Positions 36,976-46,087 of a stretch of 64,000 nt of DNA are shown piece by piece. Where the stretch lies: assembly GCA_030429705.1 (NCBI GenBank), contig JAUIES010000004.1, positions 209,868-273,867 on the forward strand, given 5' to 3'. The stretch comes from Phycisphaerae bacterium. Lineage in GTDB: Bacteria; Planctomycetota; Phycisphaerae; Phycisphaerales; UBA1924. Both the position numbers and the translations under genes were made by a program. Under the pieces are notes generated by a model. That model ran no database searches and was not told where the DNA came from. It saw nothing but the letters and a program-made list of their open reading frames with translations. The first letter of the stretch is position 1. Each line of letters starts with the position of its first letter.

Positions 36976-37866
36976 CTAGTGGTCGCCTTGCCATTGTTCG
37001 CCAGCGGTGACAGGGAAGGAGAATCGGTTGGATGCGATGGGGATGTCGCAGGTGGCGAAGGGTGTGAAGGCGCAGGGCGGGCTGTAGGCGCGGTTGAAGT
37101 CGAGCGTGATGGTGCCATCCTGGGGGGGCAGGTCGATCAAGAGGTATCGGCCGACGGGGTAGGTGGTGTCGCCGCTCGTGGCGTCGGCGAAGCGGAGGTA
37201 GCAGGTGTTGGTGCCGCCTTGATAGAGGGCGGCGTTGACCTGATGACTCGCGTACTCGAACTGGGCGCGGCCGACGATGGTTGTGGTTTCCTGGGTGTTG
37301 ATGACGGTGTCGACGGTGGTGGTGCTGGTCTCGGGGACGAACCGGGCGGTGATGCGCCACGCGGGGTCGGCGGGGTAGCGGTCGATGCCGGTGAAGGTGG
37401 TGCGCGTCTGGGCGGCGGCATCTTTGATGCGTACGGCGAGGCGGCCGCCACGGACGATGACATAGAAGCGGATATCGCCGAGCATGAGGATGGTCGGTGA
37501 GCCTTCGGCATCGATGCGGAGGCGGCGGTCAACGGGCAGGCCTTCAAAGGTGAGGCCGGCGGCGGGTTCGAAGGTGACGACGCGGCCGCGCACCTGCATG
37601 GTGCCCACGATGTCGCGCGGGAAACCGGCGTAGTGGATCTGGGCGTCGCGCGAGCGGCCAACGGTGTTGGTGCCTTCTTCGAGCCAGAGGAGGCCGACGA
37701 GCGAGAGCCAGCCATCGGGTGCGGTGAGTTTGTCGATGCGTTCGGCGTGCCACGCGTCGGTCGCCGCGGTGAACTGGTCGGGCTTGGTGGTCGATTCGGC
37801 GGGCACGGCAGAGCAGGCGGGGAGGACAGCGAGCAGCAGCAAGATAGTGAGCGTGGGTCTGGGCAT
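36976..37866 (-). CDS. DUF1684 lipoprotein
   Basis: 296 residues from the ATG at 37866. The lipobox LLAVLPACSA marks a lipoprotein. The body has the DUF1684 features: LTAPDGWLSLVGLLWLEEGT near residue 50, FYVIVRGGRLAVRIKD near residue 135, and the C-terminal DFNRAYSPPCAFTPFATCDI followed by PIASNRFSFPVTAGE. Some related proteins are described as phosphodiesterase-like, but the role is unknown. The start is fixed by TACACT 6 bases upstream. Confidence 0.87.
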   Translation of the reverse strand: MPRPTLTILLLLAVLPACSAVPAESTTKPDQFTAATDAWHAERIDKLTAPDGWLSLVGLLWLEEGTNTVGRSRDAQIHYAGFPRDIVGTMQVRGRVVTFEPAAGLTFEGLPVDRRLRIDAEGSPTILMLGDIRFYVIVRGGRLAVRIKDAAAQTRTTFTGIDRYPADPAWRITARFVPETSTTTVDTVINTQETTTIVGRAQFEYASHQVNAALYQGGTNTCYLRFADATSGDTTYPVGRYLLIDLPPQDGTITLDFNRAYSPPCAFTPFATCDIPIASNRFSFPVTAGEQWQGDH

Positions 37867-37872
37867 GCCCTG

Positions 37873-37878
37873 AGTGTA
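37873..37878 (-). promoter_or_regulatory. -10 element TACACT, leaderless start at 37866
   Basis: On the minus strand TACACT, then cagggc, then ATG. Confidence 0.6.
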
Positions 37879-38070
37879 GCGGACGGCTGGCTGCCATGGG
37901 CAGGCGGTCAAGGGAACGGAAGGCATGAGACCGCGTCCGCTGTACCACCATTCTCAGGTGGGGGATCGGAGGAGATGGGTGGAGTCGAGAGCGTCGTGGC
38001 TAGACAGAGCCATAGCCATGCAACCTTGGCAGACGGGTCAGGTGTACGAATGTTGAATGACTGGCTCCGG

Positions 38071-39888
38071 TCAGTCCCGTGCCAGGATCCCTTTGACGAC
38101 GGCGCGAAGCTCCTCGAGCTCGGCTCGGAGCATCCGGTTCTCGATCGCAAGCGCATCGATCTGACTCTGCTGCTCTTGGACACCCTGGACGATCACGGGA
38201 ACGATGGCCGAGTAGGCGATGCCGAGGTCGCCGTCGGGTCGCGCCTGCACAACCTGCGGCAAGATATTCTGGACTTCCTGTGCGATGAAACCTACCTGGT
38301 TTCCATCTGGGAACTGCTTGTCTGGGAAGCCAGCCCGGTCCCAGTCGAAGGTGACGCCGCGGAGTTCGAGCAGCGTGTCGAGAGCGCCGTCCATGGGCGT
38401 GACGTTGGTCTTGTAACGGGCATCGGATGTGTTATTCCAGGGTTGATTCCCGCCCGCGAGGCCGGCCGCGTAGAACGCCCAGGTCTGCCCGGCGGGCTGG
38501 TAGGCGACCATGTTGAATCCGTCGGTCGCGGGGGGGCCGCCGATGCCAATGATGCCGTTGGAGGCGATTTGGATCGCGTTGACGACTGTTCCCGCTTGTT
38601 GCGATCGCAGGATCATCCCGATGTTGGATGCACCAGAGGTGTCGCGAGCCTGGATATACGCGGTTCCGTTGGCTCCGTCGCCTTCCAAGGCGTGCAGGCG
38701 GAAGTCGCCCCAGCCGTAATAGGCGCCGTTGACATGAAGGCGCTCCTTCGGATTGGCCGTGCCGATGCCGACGCGACCATCTAGAAGAACGGAGACTCTT
38801 CCGCCGATGACATTTGGGGCGTCGATCTGGAAGAAGCCGTTGGCGTTTTGCCGATAAGAGCCATTTGAATAGATGACGCCCGACTGATCGACCCTGAACA
38901 AGGTCGTGTTGTTGTTGACGTTGCGAATCAGCAGTTGGCCAGAGCCATCGGGGTTTCCTAAGCCGCTCGTGACTACGTCGTATCCCTGGTTCGACGACGC
39001 GTTGAACATCCTGAGCGTTGTTCCATATGTGTTACCTGAATTGAATCGTGCCGCGGCGCCCAGCCCTTGAACATCGAGACGCCAGTTTGGATCTGTCGCA
39101 ATGACGCCGATACCGACGCTGTCGACGAACGAAGAATTGCCGTTGACCGACAACAAGTTGGTTGGTGTGGTCGTGTTGATCCCAACACGGCCGAACTCAT
39201 CGATGGCTATGCGGGGCCCCCCGCCCGAGCTGTCCACAAACAGCAGTTTGCCAGAGCCGTTGGCATTCCCGGGTCCCGTGGAGATCAGGTCGTACACCCG
39301 TCCTTCGTCACTCGTGTTGTTCAAACGGAAGCGGGTCCCAATCGTGCTCGATGATTGGAGCAGCAGCGAGCCTTGTCCGCTCTGCGAATCGATATTGACT
39401 TTGAATCCGGTCAGCGAACTTGGACCGAAGTTCGCCGAGCTTGACTGGTCAAAGAACATGCCGCGAGTCTGGAGCGCGAAGGGTGCCGCGTCAATCTTCT
39501 GACGCGGGGCGAGCGTGGTGAACGCGCCAGCGCCCGCCGGCGAGCGGACGGCGATCTCCAGCCAACGGGAACCGCCCATATTCAGATTGACGCCATCGAA
39601 CGGGCTCGGTCCGAACTCATCTGCTGTGTTCAGGTCGACAGCGAACAGGCCGTTGACGACATCGACATTATTGAGCGCGACGACTGAACCGATCATACTG
39701 CCATCGACTGGCGCGTCCCAAAGTGTGAACTCGAAGTCAGCGGTGTCGCTCAGCGGTGCGCCCGCGACATCAATCCGGCCTTGGTAGTTGAAGGTATTGA
39801 CGGATTGAGCCTGAGCAAGGCTGGCACATGCCAGCAGCGCGCCAAGAGACAACGCGACCAGTGGATGACGACGAAGACGGGTATACAT
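38071..39888 (-). CDS. Secreted S74-type intramolecular chaperone protein
   Basis: 605 residues from the ATG at 39888, with GGAGGAG upstream. Signal peptide LVALSLGALLACASLAQA. Residues 25-140 form a domain shared with the protein at 41333 (NYQGRIDVAGAPLSDTADFE, then [20 protein letters not shown]). A long middle of short repeats follows (GRVGINTTTPTNLLSVNG, GRVGIGTANPKERLHVNG), a trimeric-fibre pattern. The C-terminal 110 residues are a Peptidase_S74 (endosialidase tail-spike chaperone) domain: SDARYKTNV supplies the catalytic Ser-Asp, and the last 40 residues are a coiled coil (IENRMLRAELEELRAVVKG). It is expected to trimerise and self-cleave. A perfect 15-bp hairpin sits just before its ribosome binding site. 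Confidence 0.85.
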   Translation of the reverse strand: MYTRLRRHPLVALSLGALLACASLAQAQSVNTFNYQGRIDVAGAPLSDTADFEFTLWDAPVDGSMIGSVVALNNVDVVNGLFAVDLNTADEFGPSPFDGVNLNMGGSRWLEIAVRSPAGAGAFTTLAPRQKIDAAPFALQTRGMFFDQSSSANFGPSSLTGFKVNIDSQSGQGSLLLQSSSTIGTRFRLNNTSDEGRVYDLISTGPGNANGSGKLLFVDSSGGGPRIAIDEFGRVGINTTTPTNLLSVNGNSSFVDSVGIGVIATDPNWRLDVQGLGAAARFNSGNTYGTTLRMFNASSNQGYDVVTSGLGNPDGSGQLLIRNVNNNTTLFRVDQSGVIYSNGSYRQNANGFFQIDAPNVIGGRVSVLLDGRVGIGTANPKERLHVNGAYYGWGDFRLHALEGDGANGTAYIQARDTSGASNIGMILRSQQAGTVVNAIQIASNGIIGIGGPPATDGFNMVAYQPAGQTWAFYAAGLAGGNQPWNNTSDARYKTNVTPMDGALDTLLELRGVTFDWDRAGFPDKQFPDGNQVGFIAQEVQNILPQVVQARPDGDLGIAYSAIVPVIVQGVQEQQSQIDALAIENRMLRAELEELRAVVKGILARD

Positions 39889-39907
39889 GGCGAATCTCCT
39901 CCAGATG

Positions 39908-39948
39908 AAAGCGAGCGCAGACTGCATCACACCGTCTGCGCTCGCTTT
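39908..39948. repeat. Perfect 15-bp inverted repeat in the leader of the S74 gene
   Basis: AAAGCGAGCGCAGAC (39908-39922) and GTCTGCGCTCGCTTT (39934-39948), loop 11 bases. On the minus strand it ends about 10 bases before the GGAGGAG of the S74 gene, so it would be a 5' leader stem-loop. On the plus strand it is followed by TAT after a TTTT and could also end a transcript, but no gene points that way. Confidence 0.75.
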
Positions 39949-40109
39949 TATCGCGAGGATGAACCATCCTGACGAAGACAATGTCTTGCATCAAGCCGCA
40001 CGGACAATCGAGAGGTTACTTGAAAGACGGCCTTGAGTCAATGAGGGCGGTCTGTCGCGAATCAGAAGAGCAAGCGGCAATTGTGCTTGGCGTGTCGAGC
40101 GATGTGCAT

Positions 40110-40115
40110 TACACT
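40110..40115 (+). promoter_or_regulatory. -10 element TACACT of the DUF642-like gene
   Basis: TACACT lies 54 bases before the ATG at 40170; this gene has a leader with a clear GAGGAGGAG ribosome binding site, so here the same hexamer drives a leadered mRNA. Confidence 0.5.
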
Positions 40116-40169
40116 GGCTCCCCACGGATCTCGCGATTTCTGCACTGTGAGCTGAGGAGGAGAGATGCT

Positions 40170-40898
40170 ATGAAGACGGGATTGATGTGTGGCTTGGTTT
40201 GCGGGCTTGCGGCTGGCAGTCTGGGGGATGTCCTGAACGGTGGGTTTGAAGAGCCGAACCTTGGCTTTCGGACGGTCCTGAACGGCCAGACCTATGGCGA
40301 CTGGACCTGTGCCGGGCCGACAGATATCGAGTTTGTGCTCGCAGAAGATCGTCCCGCGTTACCCGGGTTGCTCTTTTCGGCGTTCGAAGGGCAATACTGG
40401 ATCGATCTTGTCGGGGCCAACTTGCCCAGTGCGATTTTTCAGGATGTCAATGGTCTGGTTGGGGGGGGTCTGTACCAGATTGACTGGGCCCAGGCTGGCA
40501 ATGTGTGGGGACCGGATGCCGCGTTCACGATGGAAGTCGTCTGGAACGGACAGGTTGTTGCTTCCAACACACAGACGCATGGCGGTTTCGACGGGAACAA
40601 CATGAACTGGCAGACGCGTGCGATCCCGGTCATCGCGGTGGAGGGGACGAACCGGCTGATGTTCCGGGCGGCGAGCGGCGGCAATGCGCGCGGGCCAGCG
40701 CTGGATGCGGTTGCGCTCACACAGATCGTGTGCGCCGCTGACTTCAACCGCGATGATGTGCTCGACTTCTTTGATGTGCTGGCGTTCTTGAACGCGTACA
40801 CGAGCATGGACCCGTTTGCAGACATCAATGTCGATGGTGCGTTCGACTTCTTTGATGTGCAGGCGTTCCTCGCCGCGTTTGCATCGGGCTGCCCGTAA
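40170..40898 (+). CDS. DUF642-like exported protein with GCP-ending dockerin-like tail
   Basis: 242 residues from the ATG at 40170. Signal peptide GLMCGLVCGLAAGSLG. The domain starts VLNGGFEEPNLGF, continues GDWTCAGPTDIEFVL, FSAFEGQYWIDLVGANLPSA and LYQIDWAQAGN, the layout of the DUF642 / choice-of-anchor C family, a galactose-binding-like beta sandwich. The last 50 residues carry two DFFDV motifs (VLDFFDVLAFLNAY and AFDFFDVQAFLAAF) separated by DPFADINVDG and end in SGCP. It probably binds a polysaccharide at the cell surface. Confidence 0.83.
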   Translation: MKTGLMCGLVCGLAAGSLGDVLNGGFEEPNLGFRTVLNGQTYGDWTCAGPTDIEFVLAEDRPALPGLLFSAFEGQYWIDLVGANLPSAIFQDVNGLVGGGLYQIDWAQAGNVWGPDAAFTMEVVWNGQVVASNTQTHGGFDGNNMNWQTRAIPVIAVEGTNRLMFRAASGGNARGPALDAVALTQIVCAADFNRDDVLDFFDVLAFLNAYTSMDPFADINVDGAFDFFDVQAFLAAFASGCP

Positions 40899-41332
40899 TA
40901 GAGTGCCATCGATTCGAAACCAGTTGAACTGTGCATGGCACTTGCGTTTGCCCGATCGGTCTGATGCAAGGGAAGGGCTCCCTGCGACCCCTATTTTGGG
41001 AGCGGGCGAGGTTCGCAGACGGGCTTTGGTGGCACGGGGGAAGGAGATTTCGGTGCCACCCCGCCGCGGGTGTGGACATGCCTTGAGTCGAGGAGGCGGC
41101 AGGCGGCCAAGGGGACGGGCGTTCAGTTGCCGCACCTGCTGTCCCAAGGCGAGCGGGTGGGGGATGGCAGACAATGGTCAGGTCGAGAGAATCATGGCGA
41201 TGGTCCGGCTCGTGGGCACCCGGCCGGATTTCGCTAGGTGGATGGAGTCCTGGTTGTTACCATGTTTCCAAGATCAGCTCTGAGTTGCAATCTCAGGGGT
41301 CCGCTGTGGAGATTAAAAGAAGGAGAGAGACC
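40899..41332. other. Spacer with dispersed repeats upstream of the second S74 gene
   Basis: 434 bases without a convincing gene. It holds one copy of a 43-base repeat (40963-41005; second copy 42803-42845) and a hairpin GGTGGCAC (41028-41035) / GTGCCACC (41053-41060) that recurs at 43542-43573. AAGGAGAGAG just before 41333 is the ribosome binding site of the next gene. Confidence 0.5.
40963..41005 (+). repeat. Dispersed repeat, copy 1
   Basis: A unit beginning ATGCAAGGGAAGGG, with an inner CCCTGCGACCCCT and ending TTGGGAGCGGG, recurs with about 80 percent identity by eye at 42803-42845. Confidence 0.55.
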
Positions 41333-42661
41333 ATGCGTCGAGTGTTCACCAAGGCTTTGATGTGCTTTGCTTTCCTGCCAGCCTTGGCATCGGCCCAGAC
41401 GCCCCTCGGCACCGAGTGGACCTACCAGGGCAAGCTCGACTTTACGGGCGGGTCGTTGGATGGCACCGCAGACTTTCAGTACACCTTATGGGACGCCGCG
41501 ACCGGCGGGAACATGGTGGGCTCGGTTGTCCCGGTCGACAATGTAACCGTCGTCGATGGGCTGTTCGCGGTCGAGCTGGACTTCGGCGCGGCGGCGTTCA
41601 ACGGCGAAGACCGCTGGCTTGAGATCGCGGTCCGCAGCCCGGCTGGTGGCGGAGCGTTCACCACGCTCGACCCTCGTCAGCCGCTCACGACCACCCCCTA
41701 CGCGCTGCAGACGCGGGGGATCTTCGTGGACGATGCCGGCAAAGTGGGCGTCGGGACGACCTCGCCGGCGGCCGACATGCATGTCGCGGGGCAACTGGCG
41801 CTCGGCGACGGGCTGCGCGACTTCCGGATTCGGGAAGTCACGCCGTCCGATCCGTGGGGCGACCTGATCGACTTCGGAGGCATCGGAATTGGCAGCACAT
41901 CGGGCGGTTATCAGCAGATGATCATGTTGACCGACGGGAGCTCAACTCAGCCCATCATCACGGTCGCCACGAGTCCGAACAGCGGGGGGGATTGGCATCC
42001 TCGCCTGCAGCTCACACAGGCGGGTAATCTGACCTTGAATGGAAATCTGACCCAGAACGGAGAGGTAGAGCTCAGCGGCGGCAACTTCTTACAGAGTGGT
42101 CCAAACGGTTCTCTCAATGTCAGTGTCGGTCAGTGGGCAAGCAATCTGAATCATGGAGCGATTTACTTATTCAATAGCGGCGGCAACGCCAAAATCTCGA
42201 TGTGGGTGACTGAAAGCGGACAGGGCCGAATCGCGTGCGACACTTTGAGAGCCGACAATCTTCCCAACATCGGCGATTTCCGCAACATGCAGTACGACGA
42301 AGCCACCGGCAGAATCGGTTGGGACACCTCGAGCCGGCGCTATAAAGAAAACATCCAGACGCTGTTGGACGACTTCCATCGCGTCCTCGACCTCCAGCCG
42401 CAGATCTACACGCGGAAGAACACCGAGCACCCGGGCCGCTGGGAGATTGGCTACATCGCAGAGGATGTGCACGACCTCGGGCTGACGCGACTCGTCGAGT
42501 ACGACCAGCAAGGCCGCCCCGACGGCGTGAACTACGAGAAGACCGTCCTCTATCTCAACGAGGTGCTCAAGGACCAGCGCGACGAGCTGTCAGAGCTGCG
42601 TCAACAAAACGCGGAGTTGGAGGCACGGCTGGCTAAGATCGAGCGACTGCTTGAACGCTGA
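41333..42661 (+). CDS. Secreted S74-type intramolecular chaperone protein, paralogue
   Basis: 442 residues from the ATG at 41333 (AAGGAG upstream). Signal peptide [15 protein letters not shown]. Residues 25-130 match the N-terminal domain of the protein at 38071 ([40 protein letters not shown]). A shorter middle follows, and the C-terminal 115 residues are an S74-like domain ([33 protein letters not shown]) ending in a coiled coil ([20 protein letters not shown]). The usual Ser-Asp is here Ser-Ser ([10 protein letters not shown]), so self-cleavage is less certain than in the paralogue. Confidence 0.83.
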   Translation: MRRVFTKALMCFAFLPALASAQTPLGTEWTYQGKLDFTGGSLDGTADFQYTLWDAATGGNMVGSVVPVDNVTVVDGLFAVELDFGAAAFNGEDRWLEIAVRSPAGGGAFTTLDPRQPLTTTPYALQTRGIFVDDAGKVGVGTTSPAADMHVAGQLALGDGLRDFRIREVTPSDPWGDLIDFGGIGIGSTSGGYQQMIMLTDGSSTQPIITVATSPNSGGDWHPRLQLTQAGNLTLNGNLTQNGEVELSGGNFLQSGPNGSLNVSVGQWASNLNHGAIYLFNSGGNAKISMWVTESGQGRIACDTLRADNLPNIGDFRNMQYDEATGRIGWDTSSRRYKENIQTLLDDFHRVLDLQPQIYTRKNTEHPGRWEIGYIAEDVHDLGLTRLVEYDQQGRPDGVNYEKTVLYLNEVLKDQRDELSELRQQNAELEARLAKIERLLER

Positions 42662-42665
42662 TCCT

Positions 42666-42693
42666 CCTTGGGGAACAGCTCGCGATCCCAAGG
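42666..42693 (+). terminator. Possible hairpin after the second S74 gene
   Basis: CCTTGGG (42666-42672) and CCCAAGG (42687-42693) with a 14-base loop directly after the stop codon; no T-run follows, so it may only protect the mRNA end. Confidence 0.35.
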
Positions 42694-42800
42694 CTGGGGG
42701 ATGTCGATCGCGCAAGCGCAGAGCGTGATGAGACCGAGTCAGATTGACGGTCGGGTCCTCCACAGTTTGGCGTGTCATCTTGAAGGTGGCGTGATCGCGC

Positions 42801-43406
42801 TCATGCTGGGGAAGGGTCCCCGGCGACCCCTTTATCGGGAATGGGTGTGGGTGCTGTTGGTCTGGCGAAGCACACGGCTAGGAGCAGGGCGGTGACGGCT
42901 CGTTGGGCGGTGGAACGGTCGCGGTCGGTGTTGAGGCGGCTGGCATTGAGGATGTTGTTCAAGGTTTCGACGGCGGCGGTGCGGAGTTCGGCGGCTTGCA
43001 CGCGGGCCCGGGTGGTGGCGACGCGCTCGATGAGGGCGAGTTGAGCCTGAATGTGCGGCGTTTCCATCCATTCGGCGATGGCGAGGATGGTGGTGTTGAA
43101 TTGGGCGGCGATATCGCCGAGGTCGCGGTGCGAACCGAGGATGGTGCCGAGGAGGTGGCGTTCGTCGGTGCCGGGGAGGATGGATGGAGAATCTGGAACA
43201 GGGTTCGAGGTGTCGCACGGGTTGGGTGACACGGATGCATGAGGGGGAGCCCCCTCCGGCCTCGGGGACTCGGCCACCTCCCCCGTCGGAACGGGGGAGG
43301 GAGGAATTGCCGTTGCTTGTGCTGCGGGCTCGTTGGGGGCGTTGGGATTGTTGGGATTGTTGAGTTTGTTGGGCGGTGCAGCGAGGTGGTGTGGCGTTGC
43401 GATCAT
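42801..43406 (-). CDS. Hypothetical protein with helical C-terminal domain
   Basis: 201 residues from the ATG at 43406; the frame stays open for 105 more codons but that part runs through dispersed repeats and is very Pro/Arg-rich. Residues 1-90 are Asn/Pro-rich and disordered-looking. Residues 95-185 are helical and convincing (HLLGTILGSHRDLGDIAAQF, ERVATTRARVQAAELRTAAV, RSTAQRAVTALLLAVCF), and the part around DIAAQFNTTILAIAEWMETP could be a helix-turn-helix. The last 14 residues are encoded by a dispersed repeat. No function assigned. Confidence 0.5.
   Translation of the reverse strand: MIATPHHLAAPPNKLNNPNNPNAPNEPAAQATAIPPSPVPTGEVAESPRPEGAPPHASVSPNPCDTSNPVPDSPSILPGTDERHLLGTILGSHRDLGDIAAQFNTTILAIAEWMETPHIQAQLALIERVATTRARVQAAELRTAAVETLNNILNASRLNTDRDRSTAQRAVTALLLAVCFARPTAPTPIPDKGVAGDPSPA
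42803..42845 (+). repeat. Dispersed repeat, copy 2, at the 3' end of a gene
   Basis: Second copy of the repeat at 40963-41005 (ATGCTGGGGAAGGG, inner GGCGACCCCT). It overlaps the last codons and stop of the minus-strand gene at 42801. Confidence 0.55.
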
Positions 43407-43431
43407 GAAGCCATCATGCGCGGTGGGCGGG

Positions 43432-43479
43432 CGATTGCAAGGGGGAAGCAGGGGAGGGGCGCGAGGCTGCGCGCGGGTG
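43432..43479 (+). repeat. Direct repeat, copy 1
   Basis: A 48-base unit starting CGATTGCAAGGGGGAAGC and ending CTGCGCGCGGGTG; the second copy at 43579-43628 differs at a few positions. Confidence 0.8.
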
Positions 43480-43578
43480 TGGCAGATGAGACGGAGATTG
43501 TGGTTGACTGAGGGAGCACCGAAGTCCGAAGACGGACTTGCGGTGGCACGGGTGTAGGAGAGATCGGTGCCGCCCTGC

Positions 43579-43628
43579 CGATTGCAAGGGGGAAGCGGGG
43601 GAGGGGCGCAAGGCTGCGCGCGCGGGTG
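43579..43628 (+). repeat. Direct repeat, copy 2
   Basis: Second copy of the unit at 43432-43479, with two extra bases in the CGCG run near its end. Confidence 0.8.
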
Positions 43629-43646
43629 GGAGGTAGGTGGGAGATT

Positions 43647-43722
43647 GTGCCACTGACTTGTCGGCAGGTCAGTGAGACGGAACACGGCGAACACACTGAC
43701 CCGAAGACGGGTCAGTGGCACG
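43647..43722. repeat. Two CACTGAC/GTCAGTG hairpins with GTGGCAC foot
   Basis: Hairpin A spans 43651-43674 and is preceded by GTGC, the complement of the foot; hairpin B spans 43694-43717 and is followed through GTGGCAC (43716-43722). They are in opposite orientation, and a third copy is at 61735-61762. Confidence 0.65.
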
Positions 43723-43739
43723 GGACAGGGGCACCCGGC

Positions 43740-46085
43740 CTAGTTTTCCTCAGGTGAATCAAGGGTATCAAATAGTCGATCAATCTCGGAATCGCTACCG
43801 ACCAAGTCGCCCCCACTAAGTCCGCCCGTCGGGTATTCGCAATCGAAATCTGGTTCATCGCCGTTTAACTCATCGAGTCTCTGCTCAAACATTTGGTGTG
43901 CGTCTTCTCGGTCCAGGTCCCACCAACGCAGAATGTCTTCCAGAACCGCAAAGGAGTCGATCAACTCTTCAGCTGAATCTGACTGGTCCAAGATAGCGTC
44001 TAGCTCACAGGAGCAAAAATCATCAACTTCGATTCGCGACCTGTCGATCAACTCATCGTCAAACTTAAACAGAATCTCAGTGTCAAAAATTAACTCGCTC
44101 CAAGCAGTCCAAGCATCAACGTCATTCTGTAAGGCAACTTGCGAGGCCACCCATTCAATGATTTGCGAGATGAATTTCAGGTGTTCAGAATATTGAGCGG
44201 GATCAGCAATCAGCACAGCCGACAAGAATCGAGCAAGCCCTTCAGGTCGAAAATCGTTCTCGTCGCATGTTTGCCAAAGATTCTGAGCCAGTGATAGTAT
44301 TGTTGAAAAAACTTCTGTTGAGTTCACATCCAGAGCCCAACTGCACGCCCGAGCTAATCTGAGTCCAATATCCCTGGGTGGGAATCGATAGCGACTGGCA
44401 CTAGACCATCCCCCCGAACTCAAATATAATTGCGAAGGTTTGGATCGGATTACTCGTTCAATTGTATTTACGAATTCAGGACGGTTGAGAATACGCTCTT
44501 GCGCGCTGCCAGATTTTTTCCCGTCTGTCGACAAGTGAATCAAAAATTCAAGCTGCTGAAAATACTCACACTTCATCAAGAGTTGATTGATAATGTATGG
44601 GTCTTCGGCGATCCGATTGTTCAAATAATCTTGGATAGAAGGATTGTGGAATGAAATGGCCGTCTCTTCAGCCGGCCCCGACCCGGTGCTATCCGTGAGC
44701 GTGAACGTTCCTTCGCATTGACGGAGCGCCGCTTGAAAACGACTTCTCGTTTCATAAGTCACTGGTTCATTGTTCTTCAACAAAAAGCGAGCCCAAGCGG
44801 ATTGTAGGACAGTAACACTTGTGCTAGGTGATAATGTAGCAAGGCAGTAAAGTAGTGCTCTCGAGTCACTGTCTATTTGATTATCAAACGCATGTTCCCA
44901 GATCGTGTGCGGGAATCTGAGTTTTTCAAGAAATGCTGGACCATATTCTGAAGGCAATACTCCGGAGGGACCGGCGCCGGTCGTCATCCACTCCACGATG
45001 CGCGGGCTAAAGTTGTCGTGATCAATTATTTGACGATGCGTCCGGGAACGGACTAGCTGAGAAATTGATTCCGAGTCGACCCCGGAAAAATAGAGATGAT
45101 TATATAACAATCTCGCTTTTTGAGCCCGCGAATAATCGTCTAAAGCGAGTATGCATTTGGATAAGCCAACGGAATGTGCGTCAAGAGGCTCATGAAGGCG
45201 TTGGGCATCTTTTAGAATGTACTCGCGAGTTGTGAAAAGGACTCGAAGATGTCGAGACTTCCGAGCTTCTTGAATAAGTCGTGCAATGCTAGAGTCTTCG
45301 TTCTTACCAAGGCGATCACCGAGACTTGTGCGGCCTAAGAAATCATCGTAGTAAAGTAGTTGCTTCTTTGAAGCATCAAGAGAGCGAAAAGCTTCGCGTA
45401 TGTCATCGCGAACTGCGACGAGTTGATACCCATCTTCAAGGTGGCGTAGAGCAATAATTTGGGCAAGCGTAGTCTTCCCGATACCCGGTATGCCAGATAT
45501 GATGCAGACATGTTCATTTTTCAAGAGCTGAATGGCGCGAGAAAAGGCTTCGGACTGGACGAATAGGGATAGCTTCTGCTCAATATCCCTCTTCGTCATT
45601 GCGTTCCAAATGACACTTGCTGTTGCAAAAATCGAATTTAGCACTTCCGCACTCGTGAGCCACAGTTTGTAGTGTTGTCGCTCAATGTCTGGATTTTGGC
45701 GAAGAAGCGCTCTGATTTCATCAGCACCGTAAATGTCGGATATTGATCGACAATAAGGATCTAAAAGACGCGCGAGTGATTCTTTCTTGGAGTATGTCAA
45801 CTCCACCGAGGTGCAAACGATATACCGTGACGGATTGAGCTGCTGAAGTTTCGGGAGTTCTTGATTCTTCAGTGCGCTTGACAGCTTGCTGTAACCAGAC
45901 TTCGCGAAATGCTTGCATTGAACAATCGTGCCGCCGTTCGCGGATTGCCCATGTAGAAGATCAATGCCCCGGTCGGGGCCTTGAGGGAATGACTGAAACC
46001 GTAGTTCTAGAGCCTTGGTGAGCAAATCGCAACAGAGGTCTTCGAAATCTGCAGCTGAAAGGCCAGCAAAGGTGTGGTTAGACAC
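43740..46085 (-). CDS. Restriction endonuclease-like / STAND NTPase defence-type protein
   Basis: 781 residues. Residues 1-130 look like an Mrr-type PD-(D/E)xK nuclease: FEDLCCDLL with Glu15, RGIDLL with Asp42, and IVQCKHF with Gln56-x-Lys58. Residues 190-450 hold a P-loop NTPase: GIPGIGKTT at 198-206 (Walker A), LLYYDDFLG near 243-251 (Walker B) and LFTTRE near 283, as in STAND ATPases (nSTAND3-like). The remaining 330 residues are helical and would be the sensor. This architecture is typical of anti-phage proteins that trigger nucleic-acid cleavage. Base composition is visibly AT-richer than in its neighbours, which suggests transfer. The GTG start at 46085 lies 2 bases after the icd stop, with GGGGTAG inside icd as possible ribosome binding site. 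Confidence 0.85.
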   Translation of the reverse strand: MSNHTFAGLSAADFEDLCCDLLTKALELRFQSFPQGPDRGIDLLHGQSANGGTIVQCKHFAKSGYSKLSSALKNQELPKLQQLNPSRYIVCTSVELTYSKKESLARLLDPYCRSISDIYGADEIRALLRQNPDIERQHYKLWLTSAEVLNSIFATASVIWNAMTKRDIEQKLSLFVQSEAFSRAIQLLKNEHVCIISGIPGIGKTTLAQIIALRHLEDGYQLVAVRDDIREAFRSLDASKKQLLYYDDFLGRTSLGDRLGKNEDSSIARLIQEARKSRHLRVLFTTREYILKDAQRLHEPLDAHSVGLSKCILALDDYSRAQKARLLYNHLYFSGVDSESISQLVRSRTHRQIIDHDNFSPRIVEWMTTGAGPSGVLPSEYGPAFLEKLRFPHTIWEHAFDNQIDSDSRALLYCLATLSPSTSVTVLQSAWARFLLKNNEPVTYETRSRFQAALRQCEGTFTLTDSTGSGPAEETAISFHNPSIQDYLNNRIAEDPYIINQLLMKCEYFQQLEFLIHLSTDGKKSGSAQERILNRPEFVNTIERVIRSKPSQLYLSSGGWSSASRYRFPPRDIGLRLARACSWALDVNSTEVFSTILSLAQNLWQTCDENDFRPEGLARFLSAVLIADPAQYSEHLKFISQIIEWVASQVALQNDVDAWTAWSELIFDTEILFKFDDELIDRSRIEVDDFCSCELDAILDQSDSAEELIDSFAVLEDILRWWDLDREDAHQMFEQRLDELNGDEPDFDCEYPTGGLSGGDLVGSDSEIDRLFDTLDSPEEN

Positions 46086-46087
46086 AA

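Larger units (their letters stand above)
43407..43739. other. Repeat-rich spacer before the defence-type gene
   Basis: 333 bases without a gene, made largely of repeats: two copies of a 48-base unit, a hairpin AAGTCCG (43522-43528) / CGGACTT (43533-43539) followed by GGTGGCAC, and two hairpins with CACTGAC/GTCAGTG stems. It also marks the 3' edge of a region of foreign-looking composition. Confidence 0.6.

Noticed and set aside
43407..43721. N-terminal extension of the 201-residue gene
   Set aside because: The added 105 residues are translated from direct repeats and hairpins and are Pro/Arg-rich; the start at 43406 begins after them.
43432..43722. CRISPR-like array
   Set aside because: Only two copies of the direct repeat, no regular spacers and no cas genes; the other units are hairpins in opposite orientations.
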